Origin: Cyclobacterium qasimii M12-11B
Lineage (GTDB): Bacteria; Bacteroidota; Bacteroidia; Cytophagales; Cyclobacteriaceae
Assembly: GCF_000427295.1 (NCBI RefSeq)
Contig: NZ_ATNM01000123.1
Coordinates: forward strand, 97,622 to 161,621
DNA length: 64,000 bases
Direction of reading: 5' to 3'
Part shown: positions 56,229 to 64,000 of the stretch, piece after piece
Layout of the letters: each line of letters begins with the position of its first letter
Position numbering within the stretch: the stretch's first letter is position 1
Position numbers and translations under genes: made by a program
The notes under the pieces: generated by a model
Seen by the model: the letters and a program-made list of their open reading frames with translations, nothing else
Database searches by the model: none
What the model was told of the DNA's origin: nothing

Positions 56229-56614
56229 GTCCTGTAACTAATTTTGAATTACTTTAAGCCTAAATTTGCAATGCCAAACTATTTATCATGGCCTGATTTC
56301 CTAAAAAAAAACCGGGACAAGCAAGTACAAATGCTATTGTGTAATCTGGTTTTAATGATGTCTTACAAACGCTGATTTAAGGAATTAAGTTACAGTTTAG
56401 CCTGTATTATACAAAAGGATTTGAAACAATTGATCAAATCTTATGAGCATCAGACCAGTTAGTATTTAAGCTAGGTAACAAGGCAAAGTTAAGCTTGTGA
56501 AAAACCTAGTATTAAAACCTTATCTTTTCACTCGTCCTTACCACTGATGACCACTCATTACCAAAGCTCTTTTTTACGAATTTAAGGTAAAAAACAACCT
56601 TTACACTTTCATAA
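56229..56614. other. 386-nt intergenic region
   Basis: I see no gene or strong hairpin here. It should hold the promoter of the outer-membrane gene to its left (minus strand) and the end of the ABC exporter transcript, but no confident signal was found. Confidence 0.4.
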
Positions 56615-58390
56615 TCAGTCCACTACAACGGATTTCAATTGCATTTGATGTAACTGAGAATAGTAGCCTTCTTTCTTTAGCAAAACTTCATGTGTACCCT
56701 GCTCAACTATCTCTCCTCTATTCAAAACGATGATTTTATCCGCTTTTTGAATGGTCGACAATCTATGGGCAATGATAATTGAAGTTCTTCCATGCATCAT
56801 TTTCTCTATTGCTCCCTGAATCAGTTCTTCCGTTTCTGTATCCACTGATGAAGTTGCTTCATCCAGGATAATAATCTCTGGATTATACACCATGGCTCTG
56901 ACAAAAGAGATCAATTGCCGTTGACCTACAGACAATGTCCCTCCTCTTTCCTTCACATCATACTCCAATCCACCTGGGAGTCGCTCTATAAATTTTCTTG
57001 CCCCTACGAGTTCTGCCGCATACAGCACTTGTTCCTTTGTAATGTCTGGATTTCCCAGTGTTATGTTTTGGAAAATAGTATCTGAAAACAAAAACACATC
57101 CTGCAATACAACGCCAACATGCTTGCGCAAGGTCGCCAAATCATAATCCTTTACTGGACTTCCATCAATGGTAATTGATCCTTTATTGATATCATAAAAC
57201 CTACTGATAAGGTTAATGACAGATGATTTACCCGCTCCTGTAGCACCTACCAGCGCTACAGTCGTTCCATGTTTGACATCAAAACAAATGTCCTTCAACA
57301 CCCACTCTTCATCATTGTAGGCAAACCAAACTTTATCAAATACAATATCCCCTTTCACTTTCTCAGGAGAAATATTTCCTTCATCGGAAATTTGATCATT
57401 ATTCTCAAGAATACTGAAAATCCTAGATGAGCTGACCACCCCCATTTGAAGGGTGTTAAATCTATCTGCGATCATCCTTATGGGCCTAAAGAACAACTGC
57501 AAGTACATTATAAATGATATAAGTACCCCAACTTTGATTTCCATATCAAAAACACCAGTGGCGCCATACCAAACTACCAAACCGATACCCATTGCCTGAA
57601 TTATTTCAGAAACCGGGTAATAAATGGAATAATACATAACGGACTTTAGATGCGCCTTTCTATGTTCCTTATTGATGGACTGAAATTTTTCGTATTCCCT
57701 TTGTTCCCTATTGAACACTTGAATAATATTCATCCCTGTAATGTGCTCTTGCAAGAAAGAATTGAGGTTCGAAACAGCGTTTCTTACATCATTAAAGGAA
57801 ACTTTTACTTTTTCTTTGAAAATATACGTGGAAATAATGAGCAGAGGCAAAGTACATAAACTCACCAATGTAAGTTTCCAATCTACCCAGAACATCACAG
57901 CTAAAATAGCGACCAATTGCAACAGATCGCCAATAATCTCAGCCAGTCCCTGACTGAAAACATCTGAAAGGGTTTCCACATCAGAAATATTCCTGGTCAC
58001 CAACCTACCTATTGGTGTATTATCGAAATATTTTAGACGCATTTTCAACAAATGCTTGTATAACTTCACCCTAATGTCCCGGATGATAACCTGACCTATC
58101 CACCCTGAGAGATACGTATGACCAAATTGAACCACCGCATGTATCACCAATAATCCTATTAGCAAGTACATCATCTTTAACAGCCCAGGAGCGTCACCGA
58201 GTGTAACGTAATCATCAATGGCCATCTGAATCAACAAAGGCCGTGTGGGAGCCAATATTGCTAATAGAAAAGTAAGTGACACCAAGATATAGAACCTTTG
58301 TTTATAAGGCGTCACAAAACTGTAAAGCTTCCTTAAAACTTTGGTGTCAATTATATCACCACTTTTTACATTTTCTTTGTCAAGTCCCAA
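56615..58390 (-). CDS. ABC exporter, MsbA-like (permease + ATPase)
   Basis: A 591-residue half-transporter: six membrane segments in residues 30-320, then a nucleotide-binding domain with Walker A GATGAGKSSVI, signature LSVGQRQLIS, Walker B EIIILDEATSSVD and the H-loop HRLSTIQ. This is the fused type I exporter layout; substrates may be lipids or drugs. The start is TTG 58390, the only in-frame start near the end of truA (12 nt away), so it is probably co-transcribed with truA. Substrate unknown. Confidence 0.9.
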   Translation of the reverse strand: MGLDKENVKSGDIIDTKVLRKLYSFVTPYKQRFYILVSLTFLLAILAPTRPLLIQMAIDDYVTLGDAPGLLKMMYLLIGLLVIHAVVQFGHTYLSGWIGQVIIRDIRVKLYKHLLKMRLKYFDNTPIGRLVTRNISDVETLSDVFSQGLAEIIGDLLQLVAILAVMFWVDWKLTLVSLCTLPLLIISTYIFKEKVKVSFNDVRNAVSNLNSFLQEHITGMNIIQVFNREQREYEKFQSINKEHRKAHLKSVMYYSIYYPVSEIIQAMGIGLVVWYGATGVFDMEIKVGVLISFIMYLQLFFRPIRMIADRFNTLQMGVVSSSRIFSILENNDQISDEGNISPEKVKGDIVFDKVWFAYNDEEWVLKDICFDVKHGTTVALVGATGAGKSSVINLISRFYDINKGSITIDGSPVKDYDLATLRKHVGVVLQDVFLFSDTIFQNITLGNPDITKEQVLYAAELVGARKFIERLPGGLEYDVKERGGTLSVGQRQLISFVRAMVYNPEIIILDEATSSVDTETEELIQGAIEKMMHGRTSIIIAHRLSTIQKADKIIVLNRGEIVEQGTHEVLLKKEGYYSQLHQMQLKSVVVD

Positions 58391-58402
58391 TATGCTAAAA
58401 GT

Positions 58403-59158
58403 TTACTTATTAATTTGGTCTGTATAATTCACCTTACTCAGAAACAATCCTTGAGGAGGTGCAGAAGTTCCTGCTAGATTCCGGTCTTTATTGACTATTA
58501 TGTCTGTGACCCCAGCACTATCAAGGTGTCCTCTGCCTACTTTAACCAAAGTCCCTACTATCGCCCTCACCATTCCCCTTAAGAATCGGTTGGCCTGTAT
58601 ATGAAAGACCAAACCGTTACTTGTTTGTTCCCAATAAGCATTATTAATTTCACAAATGAATGTTTTTACATTCGTTTTCCTCCTACTAAAGCACTCAAAA
58701 TCCTGTTTGCCAAGGAGTAATGAAGCAGCCTTAGACATGGCTTCAAGATCCAGGTCATAATAACAATGCCAGGCTTTTCCTGTCATAAAGGGGTCTTTTC
58801 TAAAAGTAATGTGGTACTCGTATCTTCGAAAGGTTGCATTGAATCTAGCATGGGCCTTTTCATTTACCTGGAAAACATCGAAAATAGCAATATCTGGGGG
58901 CAATAGCCCATTGATTCTTTTGAGAAAGTATTCACTTGTGAATTCTATGTCTAAATCAAAATGGGCAAATTGTTGCAAAGCATGCACACCGGCATCCGTA
59001 CGACCACTCCCCATTATACCAATAGGTTGACGAAAAAGGGTGGACAAAGCTTTTTCCAATTCTTCTTGAACAGAAATAGCATTTGTTTGTTTTTGCCAGC
59101 CATGATAGTTACTACCATCATAAGAAAGTTCTACAAAATAGCGGAGGGATTCATTCAT
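58403..59158 (-). CDS. truA: tRNA pseudouridine synthase A
   Basis: A 251-residue enzyme that makes pseudouridine at positions 38-40 of tRNA anticodon arms. Visible are the N-terminal YFVELSYDGSNYHGWQKQ, the catalytic GSGRTDAGVHALQQFAHFD (with the catalytic Asp), FNATFRRYEYHI and FLRGMVRAIVGTLVKVGRG. I start at ATG 59158, matching family N-termini; the frame stays open 50 codons further upstream, but that extension has no homology-like character and crosses a promoter-like box. Probable operon with the ABC exporter. Confidence 0.95.
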   Translation of the reverse strand: MNESLRYFVELSYDGSNYHGWQKQTNAISVQEELEKALSTLFRQPIGIMGSGRTDAGVHALQQFAHFDLDIEFTSEYFLKRINGLLPPDIAIFDVFQVNEKAHARFNATFRRYEYHITFRKDPFMTGKAWHCYYDLDLEAMSKAASLLLGKQDFECFSRRKTNVKTFICEINNAYWEQTSNGLVFHIQANRFLRGMVRAIVGTLVKVGRGHLDSAGVTDIIVNKDRNLAGTSAPPQGLFLSKVNYTDQINK

Positions 59159-59166
59159 TTCAACTG

Positions 59167-59174
59167 CAAAGATA
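59167..59174 (-). promoter_or_regulatory. -7 box of the truA promoter
   Basis: On the minus strand TATCTTTG matches TAnnTTTG, 8 nt before the truA ATG at 59158. Transcription would begin at or just before the start codon, giving a leaderless or near-leaderless message. No clean -33 box seen. Confidence 0.4.
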
Positions 59175-59259
59175 AAAATATACCCTAATTTCAGGTTCGA
59201 TTTTGAATATTCCTTGCGAAAATTCAAATAACCCATTTTCTTTGTCAAAAGATTAAAAT

Positions 59260-59739
59260 ATGATTCAAAGAGTTCAAAGTGTATTTCTGCTATTGGTAGC
59301 CATTGCAATGGTTACCTCCACCTTGTCACCAATATGGTTACAAGTAGACCCAATGCAGACCCAATCTATGGAAATGACAGCCTGGTATACCACTGTCAAA
59401 GATATCCCAGAGGAAAACATCATTTCTGAGACCGGAAATATTTATATCGGAATATTGGCCCTATTGACGGCCGCAATCGCCATTTTCAGTCTGTTACAAT
59501 ATAAAAACAGGAAAAAACAATTGCTCCTTAATATGATCAATGCCCTTTTGATGGGGCTAACATTAGGTACAGCGGTCTATACTAGCTATAAAGCCAATGA
59601 AACCTTTAACCCTGCTGTAGGAGGTACCTTTTTAATAGGTTTTTACAGCATAGTATTTGGTCTAATATTGAATTTGGTTGCCAATAGGTTTATCAGAAAA
59701 GATGAGATGCTGATTCGCTCGGTAGATAGAATCCGATGA
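59260..59739 (+). CDS. DUF4293-family membrane protein
   Basis: A 159-residue protein with four membrane segments (SVFLLLVAIAMVTSTL; IYIGILALLTAAIAIFSLL; LLNMINALLMGLTLGTAVY; FLIGFYSIVFGLILNLV) and a typical MIQRVQSVFLL start. These features define the DUF4293 family, found mainly in Bacteroidota and of unknown function. It is divergent from truA. Confidence 0.82.
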   Translation: MIQRVQSVFLLLVAIAMVTSTLSPIWLQVDPMQTQSMEMTAWYTTVKDIPEENIISETGNIYIGILALLTAAIAIFSLLQYKNRKKQLLLNMINALLMGLTLGTAVYTSYKANETFNPAVGGTFLIGFYSIVFGLILNLVANRFIRKDEMLIRSVDRIR

Positions 59740-59799
59740 GTTAATAAGCCAGCTGTATCAAGTAGTAAATAAGGTAAAAAACGCAATACAAGAGCCAAT

Positions 59800-60909
59800 A
59801 TGAAAATTGAAACTATTGCCGTACATGGTGGGAATGTAGTTACTGACTTATTAAAACCAGTTATCCAACCCATTACTTTGTCTACCACTTTTGAGCATCA
59901 GGAAGGCACCATGTTGTACACACGACTGGAAAACCCCAACAGGAAATCTCTGGAAACAGTTTTATCATCACTCGAAGGGGGAGCAGATGCTGCTGCATTT
60001 TCTTCAGGAAATGCAGCAGGAAACGCTGTTTTTCAAGCCCTTCCTGCCGGATCACACATCATCGCACCTGATGACATGTATCATGGGATGAAAATGCTAC
60101 TTAAAACTGTATACGCCGGAAAAATAGAGGTAGACTTCATTGACCTAACCCAGCCGGAAAAAGTCAAAGAAGTAATAAAACCAAACACTAAACTTCTATG
60201 GATCGAGACTCCTTCAAACCCTTTGCTGAAGATCTCGGACATTAAGTCTCTGGCCTCAATTGCCAAAAAACATCAACTTATTGTAGCATGTGACAGCACC
60301 TTTGCCACTCCTATTTTCCAACAAGGGCTTGCTCTTGGAGCAGATATAGTCATGCACAGCAGCACCAAATATATCAGTGGCCACAGTGACATTCTAGGAG
60401 GGATATTGATAACTAAAGAGAAAAATGCTTTTTGGGAAAGCATAAAAAATATCCAGAAATTGGCTGGGGCCGTCCCTTCTCCAATGGACTGCTACTTATT
60501 GACAAGAAGCATTAAGACGTTACCCTATCGCATGAGGGCACACAGCTCTAATGCTAAGGAGATCGCTGAATTTTTGAACGGTAAAGAGGAAGTAGAAAAA
60601 GTATTTTACCCGGGCCTTCCTAGTCACGAAGGCTTTGAGACAGCCAAAAATCAAATGTCAGATTTTGGAGCCATGTTGTCTTTCCTTATTGAGGGAAACG
60701 CCGACGACGCTGACCGTCTGATTGGAAAATTAAAGTATTTTAGTGATGCTACAAGTCTGGGAGGCGTAGAAAGCTTGATAGAAAGAAGGTCTAAAGTTCA
60801 AGGAAACGACGCAAGCATTCCGGATCAACTGATAAGAATGTCTGTCGGGATTGAAAACTGTGAAGACTTAATAGCAGACCTTGATCAGGCGTTTAACGCT
60901 ACCTTTTAA
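59800..60909 (+). CDS. PLP-dependent trans-sulfuration enzyme (cystathionine synthase/lyase family)
   Basis: A 369-residue enzyme of the Cys/Met metabolism PLP family. Visible are the N-terminal IAVHGGNVVTD and TTFEHQEGTMLYTRLENPNR, the cofactor-region ACDSTFATPIFQQGLALGAD, and the Schiff-base lysine in HSSTKYISGHSDILGGI. It may be cystathionine gamma-synthase, beta-lyase or methionine gamma-lyase; sequence alone does not decide. It is convergent with the bactofilin gene, with only 6 nt between stops. Confidence 0.9.
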   Translation: MKIETIAVHGGNVVTDLLKPVIQPITLSTTFEHQEGTMLYTRLENPNRKSLETVLSSLEGGADAAAFSSGNAAGNAVFQALPAGSHIIAPDDMYHGMKMLLKTVYAGKIEVDFIDLTQPEKVKEVIKPNTKLLWIETPSNPLLKISDIKSLASIAKKHQLIVACDSTFATPIFQQGLALGADIVMHSSTKYISGHSDILGGILITKEKNAFWESIKNIQKLAGAVPSPMDCYLLTRSIKTLPYRMRAHSSNAKEIAEFLNGKEEVEKVFYPGLPSHEGFETAKNQMSDFGAMLSFLIEGNADDADRLIGKLKYFSDATSLGGVESLIERRSKVQGNDASIPDQLIRMSVGIENCEDLIADLDQAFNATF

Positions 60910-60915
60910 GTGATA

Positions 60916-61377
60916 CTATTCTTCCATTTTAGCTAAGGATTTATCAAATAGTCTTTGAGAAATAAGGGGATTTGAAGCGTGAATGGAAGCTTGCTTTTCC
61001 TTTAATTGACTCAAATACTTCTTATATTTAGACAGGAGCACTTCCATGTCTGCACCTGACTCTATTTCTATTTTTTCGGAGTAAACTTTACCACGCATTT
61101 TGGCTTCAGTAGTAAACCTTGCTAAACCTTCAATAAATAGATCACCTAAAACTTCCCCCATCACACAAATTTCTGAAGCTTTTATATCTCCTTCCACTTT
61201 ACCTGAAATGCCTATAATTATCTTTTTTGGTGTCGATACATCACCACAAACATCACCTTCTATTCTGATATCACTTAAAGCTTCAATATCTCCTTTAATC
61301 GTTAATCCTGGAGCAAATACCGAAGTGGAATTTGCCATCTGCATCTCTGCTTGAATTTTCGTTTCCTTAGTCCACAT
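60916..61377 (-). CDS. Bactofilin
   Basis: A 153-residue bactofilin. The core is a beta-helix of short Gly-rich repeats (TIKGDIEALSDIRIEGDVCG, GISGKVEGDIKASEICVMGE, LGDLFIEGLARFTTEAKMRG) flanked by short unstructured tails, the family layout. Bactofilins polymerise without nucleotide into membrane-linked filaments that help set cell shape or anchor proteins. It is a single minus-strand gene; the partner is unknown. Confidence 0.88.
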   Translation of the reverse strand: MWTKETKIQAEMQMANSTSVFAPGLTIKGDIEALSDIRIEGDVCGDVSTPKKIIIGISGKVEGDIKASEICVMGEVLGDLFIEGLARFTTEAKMRGKVYSEKIEIESGADMEVLLSKYKKYLSQLKEKQASIHASNPLISQRLFDKSLAKMEE

Positions 61378-61506
61378 AAAATCAACTCAATTATTTTGAC
61401 ACTTCTCAACACCACCTTTTAGATTATTCCTCAGATGATCAGGCAAATATAAGCAAAACCTACTTGATTTCTTTATGAATGCTCGGGTAACCAAAACCTT
61501 TTGGGA

Positions 61507-63045
61507 TTAACCTGCCCATCCATCTCTATCAAGACTCCGGTATTGAATGGCTTCTGCCAGGTGTTCCACTTTTATTTCATCAGATAAAGAAAGGTCTGCT
61601 ATGGTCCTAGAAACTTTTAATATTCGGTCATAGGCCCTTGCCGAAAGCCCCAGCCTATCCATCGCTGTTTTAAGTAAGGTTTTGCCAGCTTGATTAATTT
61701 TAACCACCTCCTTCACCATGTGGGACGGCATCATCGCATTGCAGTGAACCTCTGGACTATCAGCAAACCTTGCTTGCTGAAACTCCCTGGCACTCGTCAC
61801 TCTTTGCCGGATGGACTTACTGGATTCCGATTTTCTGTCTGAGGTCATCTCGTCAAAATTCACGGGAGTCACCTCCACATGAAGGTCGATTCTGTCCAAT
61901 AAGGGCCCACTCACTCTATTGAGGTACTTTTGAACTACTCCAGGACCGCAAACGCACTCTTTATCTGGATGATTATAATAACCACAGGGACAGGGATTCA
62001 TACTGGCGATCAACATGAAATTTGCCGGAAAATCTACTGTAACCCTTGCCCTGGATATCGTCACTTTTCTTTCTTCAAGTGGCTGTCGCATTACTTCGAG
62101 AACTGTTCGCTTAAACTCAGGGAGCTCATCCAAAAACAGTACCCCATTGTGTGATAGAGAAATCTCACCTGGCTGTGGATTCCCTCCCCCTCCTACCAAG
62201 GCCACATCGCTGATGGTATGATGAGGAGACCTAAAAGGACGTTGTGCGATCAATGAAGAGCTGGCGCCCAATTTACCTGCGACTGAATGAATTTTGGTCG
62301 TTTCTAATGCTTCCTGAAGACTCATTGGAGGCAAAATAGAAGGTAATCTTTTGGCGAGCATGGTTTTGCCTGCTCCTGGAGGACCTATCATGATCACATT
62401 ATGGCCACCAGCGGCAGCTATTTCCATGGCTCTTTTAATGTTTTCCTGACCTTGTACATCTGCAAAATCAAAGGCACTCTCCTCTATGGAGTCATAGAAG
62501 AGCGTTCTTGTATCCGTCACCATTGGCTCAATCACTTCTTTTCCTTCAAGGAAGTGAATGGCCTCCTGAAGTGTTTCCACAGGTATGACATCAATATTAT
62601 TTACAATAGAAGCTTCCTTTGCATTTTCCTTAGGTAGGATAAAACCTTTGAAGCCTTTCTTCCTTGCCTCAATGGCGATAGGTAGCACTCCTTTGATTCT
62701 CCTTAACTTACCATCTAGTGCCAGCTCCCCCATGATCAGGTATTTCTCCAATTCTGGAAAGACAACTTGCTCCGAGGCTTGCATGATTCCAATGGCAATA
62801 GGAAGATCATAAGACGACCCTTCTTTTTTTATATCGGCTGGAGCCAAATTTATCACTACTTTTTGCCGAGGCATCCTGTAGCCATAATATTTAAGTGATG
62901 ATTCTACCCTTTGTTGACTTTCTTTAACAGCACTATCAGGAAGACCCACCATAAAAAAGCTTGTCCCCTGACCTACATTTACTTCAATGGTGATCAACTT
63001 GGCATCTACTCCTGAGACTGCACTACCAAAAGTTTTGGCTACCAT
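61507..63045 (-). CDS. YifB/ComM-type Mg-chelatase-like AAA+ ATPase
   Basis: A 512-residue protein: an N-terminal Lon-protease-like fold segment (MVAKTFGSAVSGVDAKLITI, MVGLPDSAVKESQQRVE), a Mg-chelatase AAA+ domain with Walker A MIGPPGAGKTMLAKRLP and Walker B GVLFLDELPEF, a four-Cys zinc-like cluster (CPCGYYNH and CVCG) and a C-terminal helical domain (SARAYDRILKVSRTIADLS). ComM members act as branch-migration helicases in natural transformation. The protein appears complete. Confidence 0.93.
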   Translation of the reverse strand: MVAKTFGSAVSGVDAKLITIEVNVGQGTSFFMVGLPDSAVKESQQRVESSLKYYGYRMPRQKVVINLAPADIKKEGSSYDLPIAIGIMQASEQVVFPELEKYLIMGELALDGKLRRIKGVLPIAIEARKKGFKGFILPKENAKEASIVNNIDVIPVETLQEAIHFLEGKEVIEPMVTDTRTLFYDSIEESAFDFADVQGQENIKRAMEIAAAGGHNVIMIGPPGAGKTMLAKRLPSILPPMSLQEALETTKIHSVAGKLGASSSLIAQRPFRSPHHTISDVALVGGGGNPQPGEISLSHNGVLFLDELPEFKRTVLEVMRQPLEERKVTISRARVTVDFPANFMLIASMNPCPCGYYNHPDKECVCGPGVVQKYLNRVSGPLLDRIDLHVEVTPVNFDEMTSDRKSESSKSIRQRVTSAREFQQARFADSPEVHCNAMMPSHMVKEVVKINQAGKTLLKTAMDRLGLSARAYDRILKVSRTIADLSLSDEIKVEHLAEAIQYRSLDRDGWAG

Positions 63046-63101
63046 TCTTGAAAATTTATAATGAAAATGAAAAATTCATTCCAAGCCATAAAGCAAATCG
63101 C

Positions 63102-63455
63102 CTATTTGAAATTCTCCCTTGGTTTGATAGATGAAGGCTCTATATCATCTTTAATTCCCTCAGGTTTCTTTTCTATTTGACCGATTTTCTCTCCTCTTTC
63201 AAGGTCAAATACCAAAGCTTTTAGGTCCTTCTTTTCCAATTCAATTTTCTTAATCCGACTATTAAGACTGCTGGTATATCCCCAATTTGTTCCCCAGGTA
63301 ATAAGATAGATCACTAAACCAGCCAATAACCAGGAGACTACCTCTCCAGTCATCGGGGTACCACCCCACATTTTCTCATAAGTGAGGAAATAAACCAAAC
63401 CTATACCGAAAAACAAAGCTGTTAAAAGCTGAAATACACTGTTGATTTTTTTCAT
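63102..63455 (-). CDS. Small two-TM membrane protein
   Basis: A 117-residue protein with two membrane segments (FQLLTALFFGIGLVYFLTY; WLLAGLVIYLITWGTNW) and a charged C-terminal tail with a coiled-coil look (SRIKKIELEKKDLKALVFDL). I start at ATG 63455 (MKKINSVFQLL); an open extension upstream to 63530 overlaps the ABC exporter end and is not protein-like. It sits between the ABC exporter and the ComM-type gene. Family not recognised. Confidence 0.65.
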   Translation of the reverse strand: MKKINSVFQLLTALFFGIGLVYFLTYEKMWGGTPMTGEVVSWLLAGLVIYLITWGTNWGYTSSLNSRIKKIELEKKDLKALVFDLERGEKIGQIEKKPEGIKDDIEPSSIKPRENFK

Positions 63456-63489
63456 AACGCGTTCTAAAAGGGTTTCTTTACACAATATA

Positions 63490-64000
63490 CTAAACAGACT
63501 GCATTTGGGAAAGTTTATTATACAATCCACCTTTTTGGATCAATTCTTCATGACTACCCCTTTCCACTATACTACCACTCTCTATCACCAATATTTCATC
63601 CGCATGCTGGATGGTGCTCAATCGATGAGCGATGACCAAAGAAGTTCTGTTTTTCATTAAATTAGACAATGCATCCTGAACCAATCGCTCCGAAGCTGAA
63701 TCAAGCGCAGAAGTCGCTTCGTCTAAAATTAAGATTTCAGGATTTTTCAATACGGCTCTGGCGATACTTAAACGTTGTCTTTGCCCTCCAGATAACTTAC
63801 CGCCTCTTTCGCCAATATTTGTCTCGTAAGCCTGCTCAAGGTCCATGATGAAATCATGGGCATTGGCAATTTTAGCTGCCTCCTGAACCTTCTCCAAGGA
63901 TACGCCTTCCATTCCAAAAGCTATATTATTGAATACGGAATCATTAAAAAGAATTGACTCTTGGGTCACTATCCCCATTAATTTCCTGACATCCGTAATC
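63490..64000 (-). CDS. ABC exporter ATP-binding domain, 5' part outside window
   Basis: The visible 169 residues are the second half of a nucleotide-binding domain. It reads in from the window edge ([20 protein letters not shown], with the Q-loop), then the signature [12 protein letters not shown], Walker [14 protein letters not shown] and the H-loop AHRLSTIQ. It is the end of a fused type I exporter similar to but not the same as that at 56615-58390. The permease part lies beyond 64000. Confidence 0.92.
   Translation of the reverse strand, partial: ITDVRKLMGIVTQESILFNDSVFNNIAFGMEGVSLEKVQEAAKIANAHDFIMDLEQAYETNIGERGGKLSGGQRQRLSIARAVLKNPEILILDEATSALDSASERLVQDALSNLMKNRTSLVIAHRLSTIQHADEILVIESGSIVERGSHEELIQKGGLYNKLSQMQSV

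Noticed and set aside
59159..59308. 50-codon N-terminal extension of truA
   Set aside because: Not family-like, crosses a TAnnTTTG box and overlaps the start of the divergent DUF4293 gene.
1..64000. tRNA, rRNA, CRISPR arrays, insertion sequences or prophage genes
   Set aside because: Looked for cloverleaf-like arms, regular spaced repeats and transposase motifs by eye and found none; a covariance or IS search would be decisive.

Overview
The window looks like a chromosomal segment of a Bacteroidota bacterium, most likely Cytophagales and probably Cyclobacteriaceae-like. The evidence is AT-rich DNA, several promoters of the Bacteroidota form TTTG-N19/20-TAnnTTTG, two giant proteins with C-terminal type IX secretion (T9SS) sorting domains, and lineage-typical families (PspC with an extended C-terminus, head-GIN/DUF4097, DUF4293, bactofilin). 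I cannot fix the genus from sequence alone.

Layout. 1-7 kb: a PspC-family membrane protein, a beta-CASP/MBL nuclease-like hydrolase, a small lipoprotein, then an apparent envelope module (ECF sigma factor, one-TM anti-sigma-like protein, outer-membrane beta-barrel with an N-terminal extension, head-GIN protein). 7-19 kb: a membrane protein plus a flavin/2Fe-2S reductase, a DUF4397-like lipoprotein, purB, a secreted heparinase II/III-like polysaccharide lyase, an SPFH / small membrane protein / Arc-type repressor operon with a clear promoter, an MFS sugar-type transporter and an MscS channel. 19.8-29.9 kb: two adjacent paralogous genes for ~1,530-1,555-residue secreted proteins (beta-helix, CBM-like domain, Ig-like domain, three malectin-like domains, T9SS tail). 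30-52.3 kb: a large minus-strand exopolysaccharide (EPS) locus with Wza-type export lipoprotein, Wzc-type tyrosine kinase, Wzx flippase, Wzy-like polymerase, eight glycosyltransferases including a WecG/TagA type, a fused dehydrogenase, an (alpha/alpha)6-like protein and two separately promoted initiating sugar transferases. 52.4-64 kb: mostly housekeeping (hemE, truA, a trans-sulfuration enzyme, a ComM/YifB ATPase, two ABC exporters, a bactofilin) plus a pair of collagen-motif lipoproteins.

The most striking sequence-level feature is that ten otherwise well-conserved reading frames in the first 46 kb are each broken by exactly one base. Nine breaks lie in or next to an A/T homopolymer; the tenth cannot be placed exactly. 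Restoring one base recovers a full family-like protein each time. I annotate these as single genes with a frameshift. Residual homopolymer sequencing error is the simplest cause, but real phase variation or decay is not excluded.

Functionally, the EPS locus and the two convergent giant T9SS proteins are the best candidate for an undescribed system: a polysaccharide synthesis and export machine beside two secreted multi-malectin beta-helix proteins that could bind, anchor or trim that polymer. This link is inferred from position and domain content only. No tRNA, rRNA, CRISPR array, insertion sequence or phage gene was recognised.
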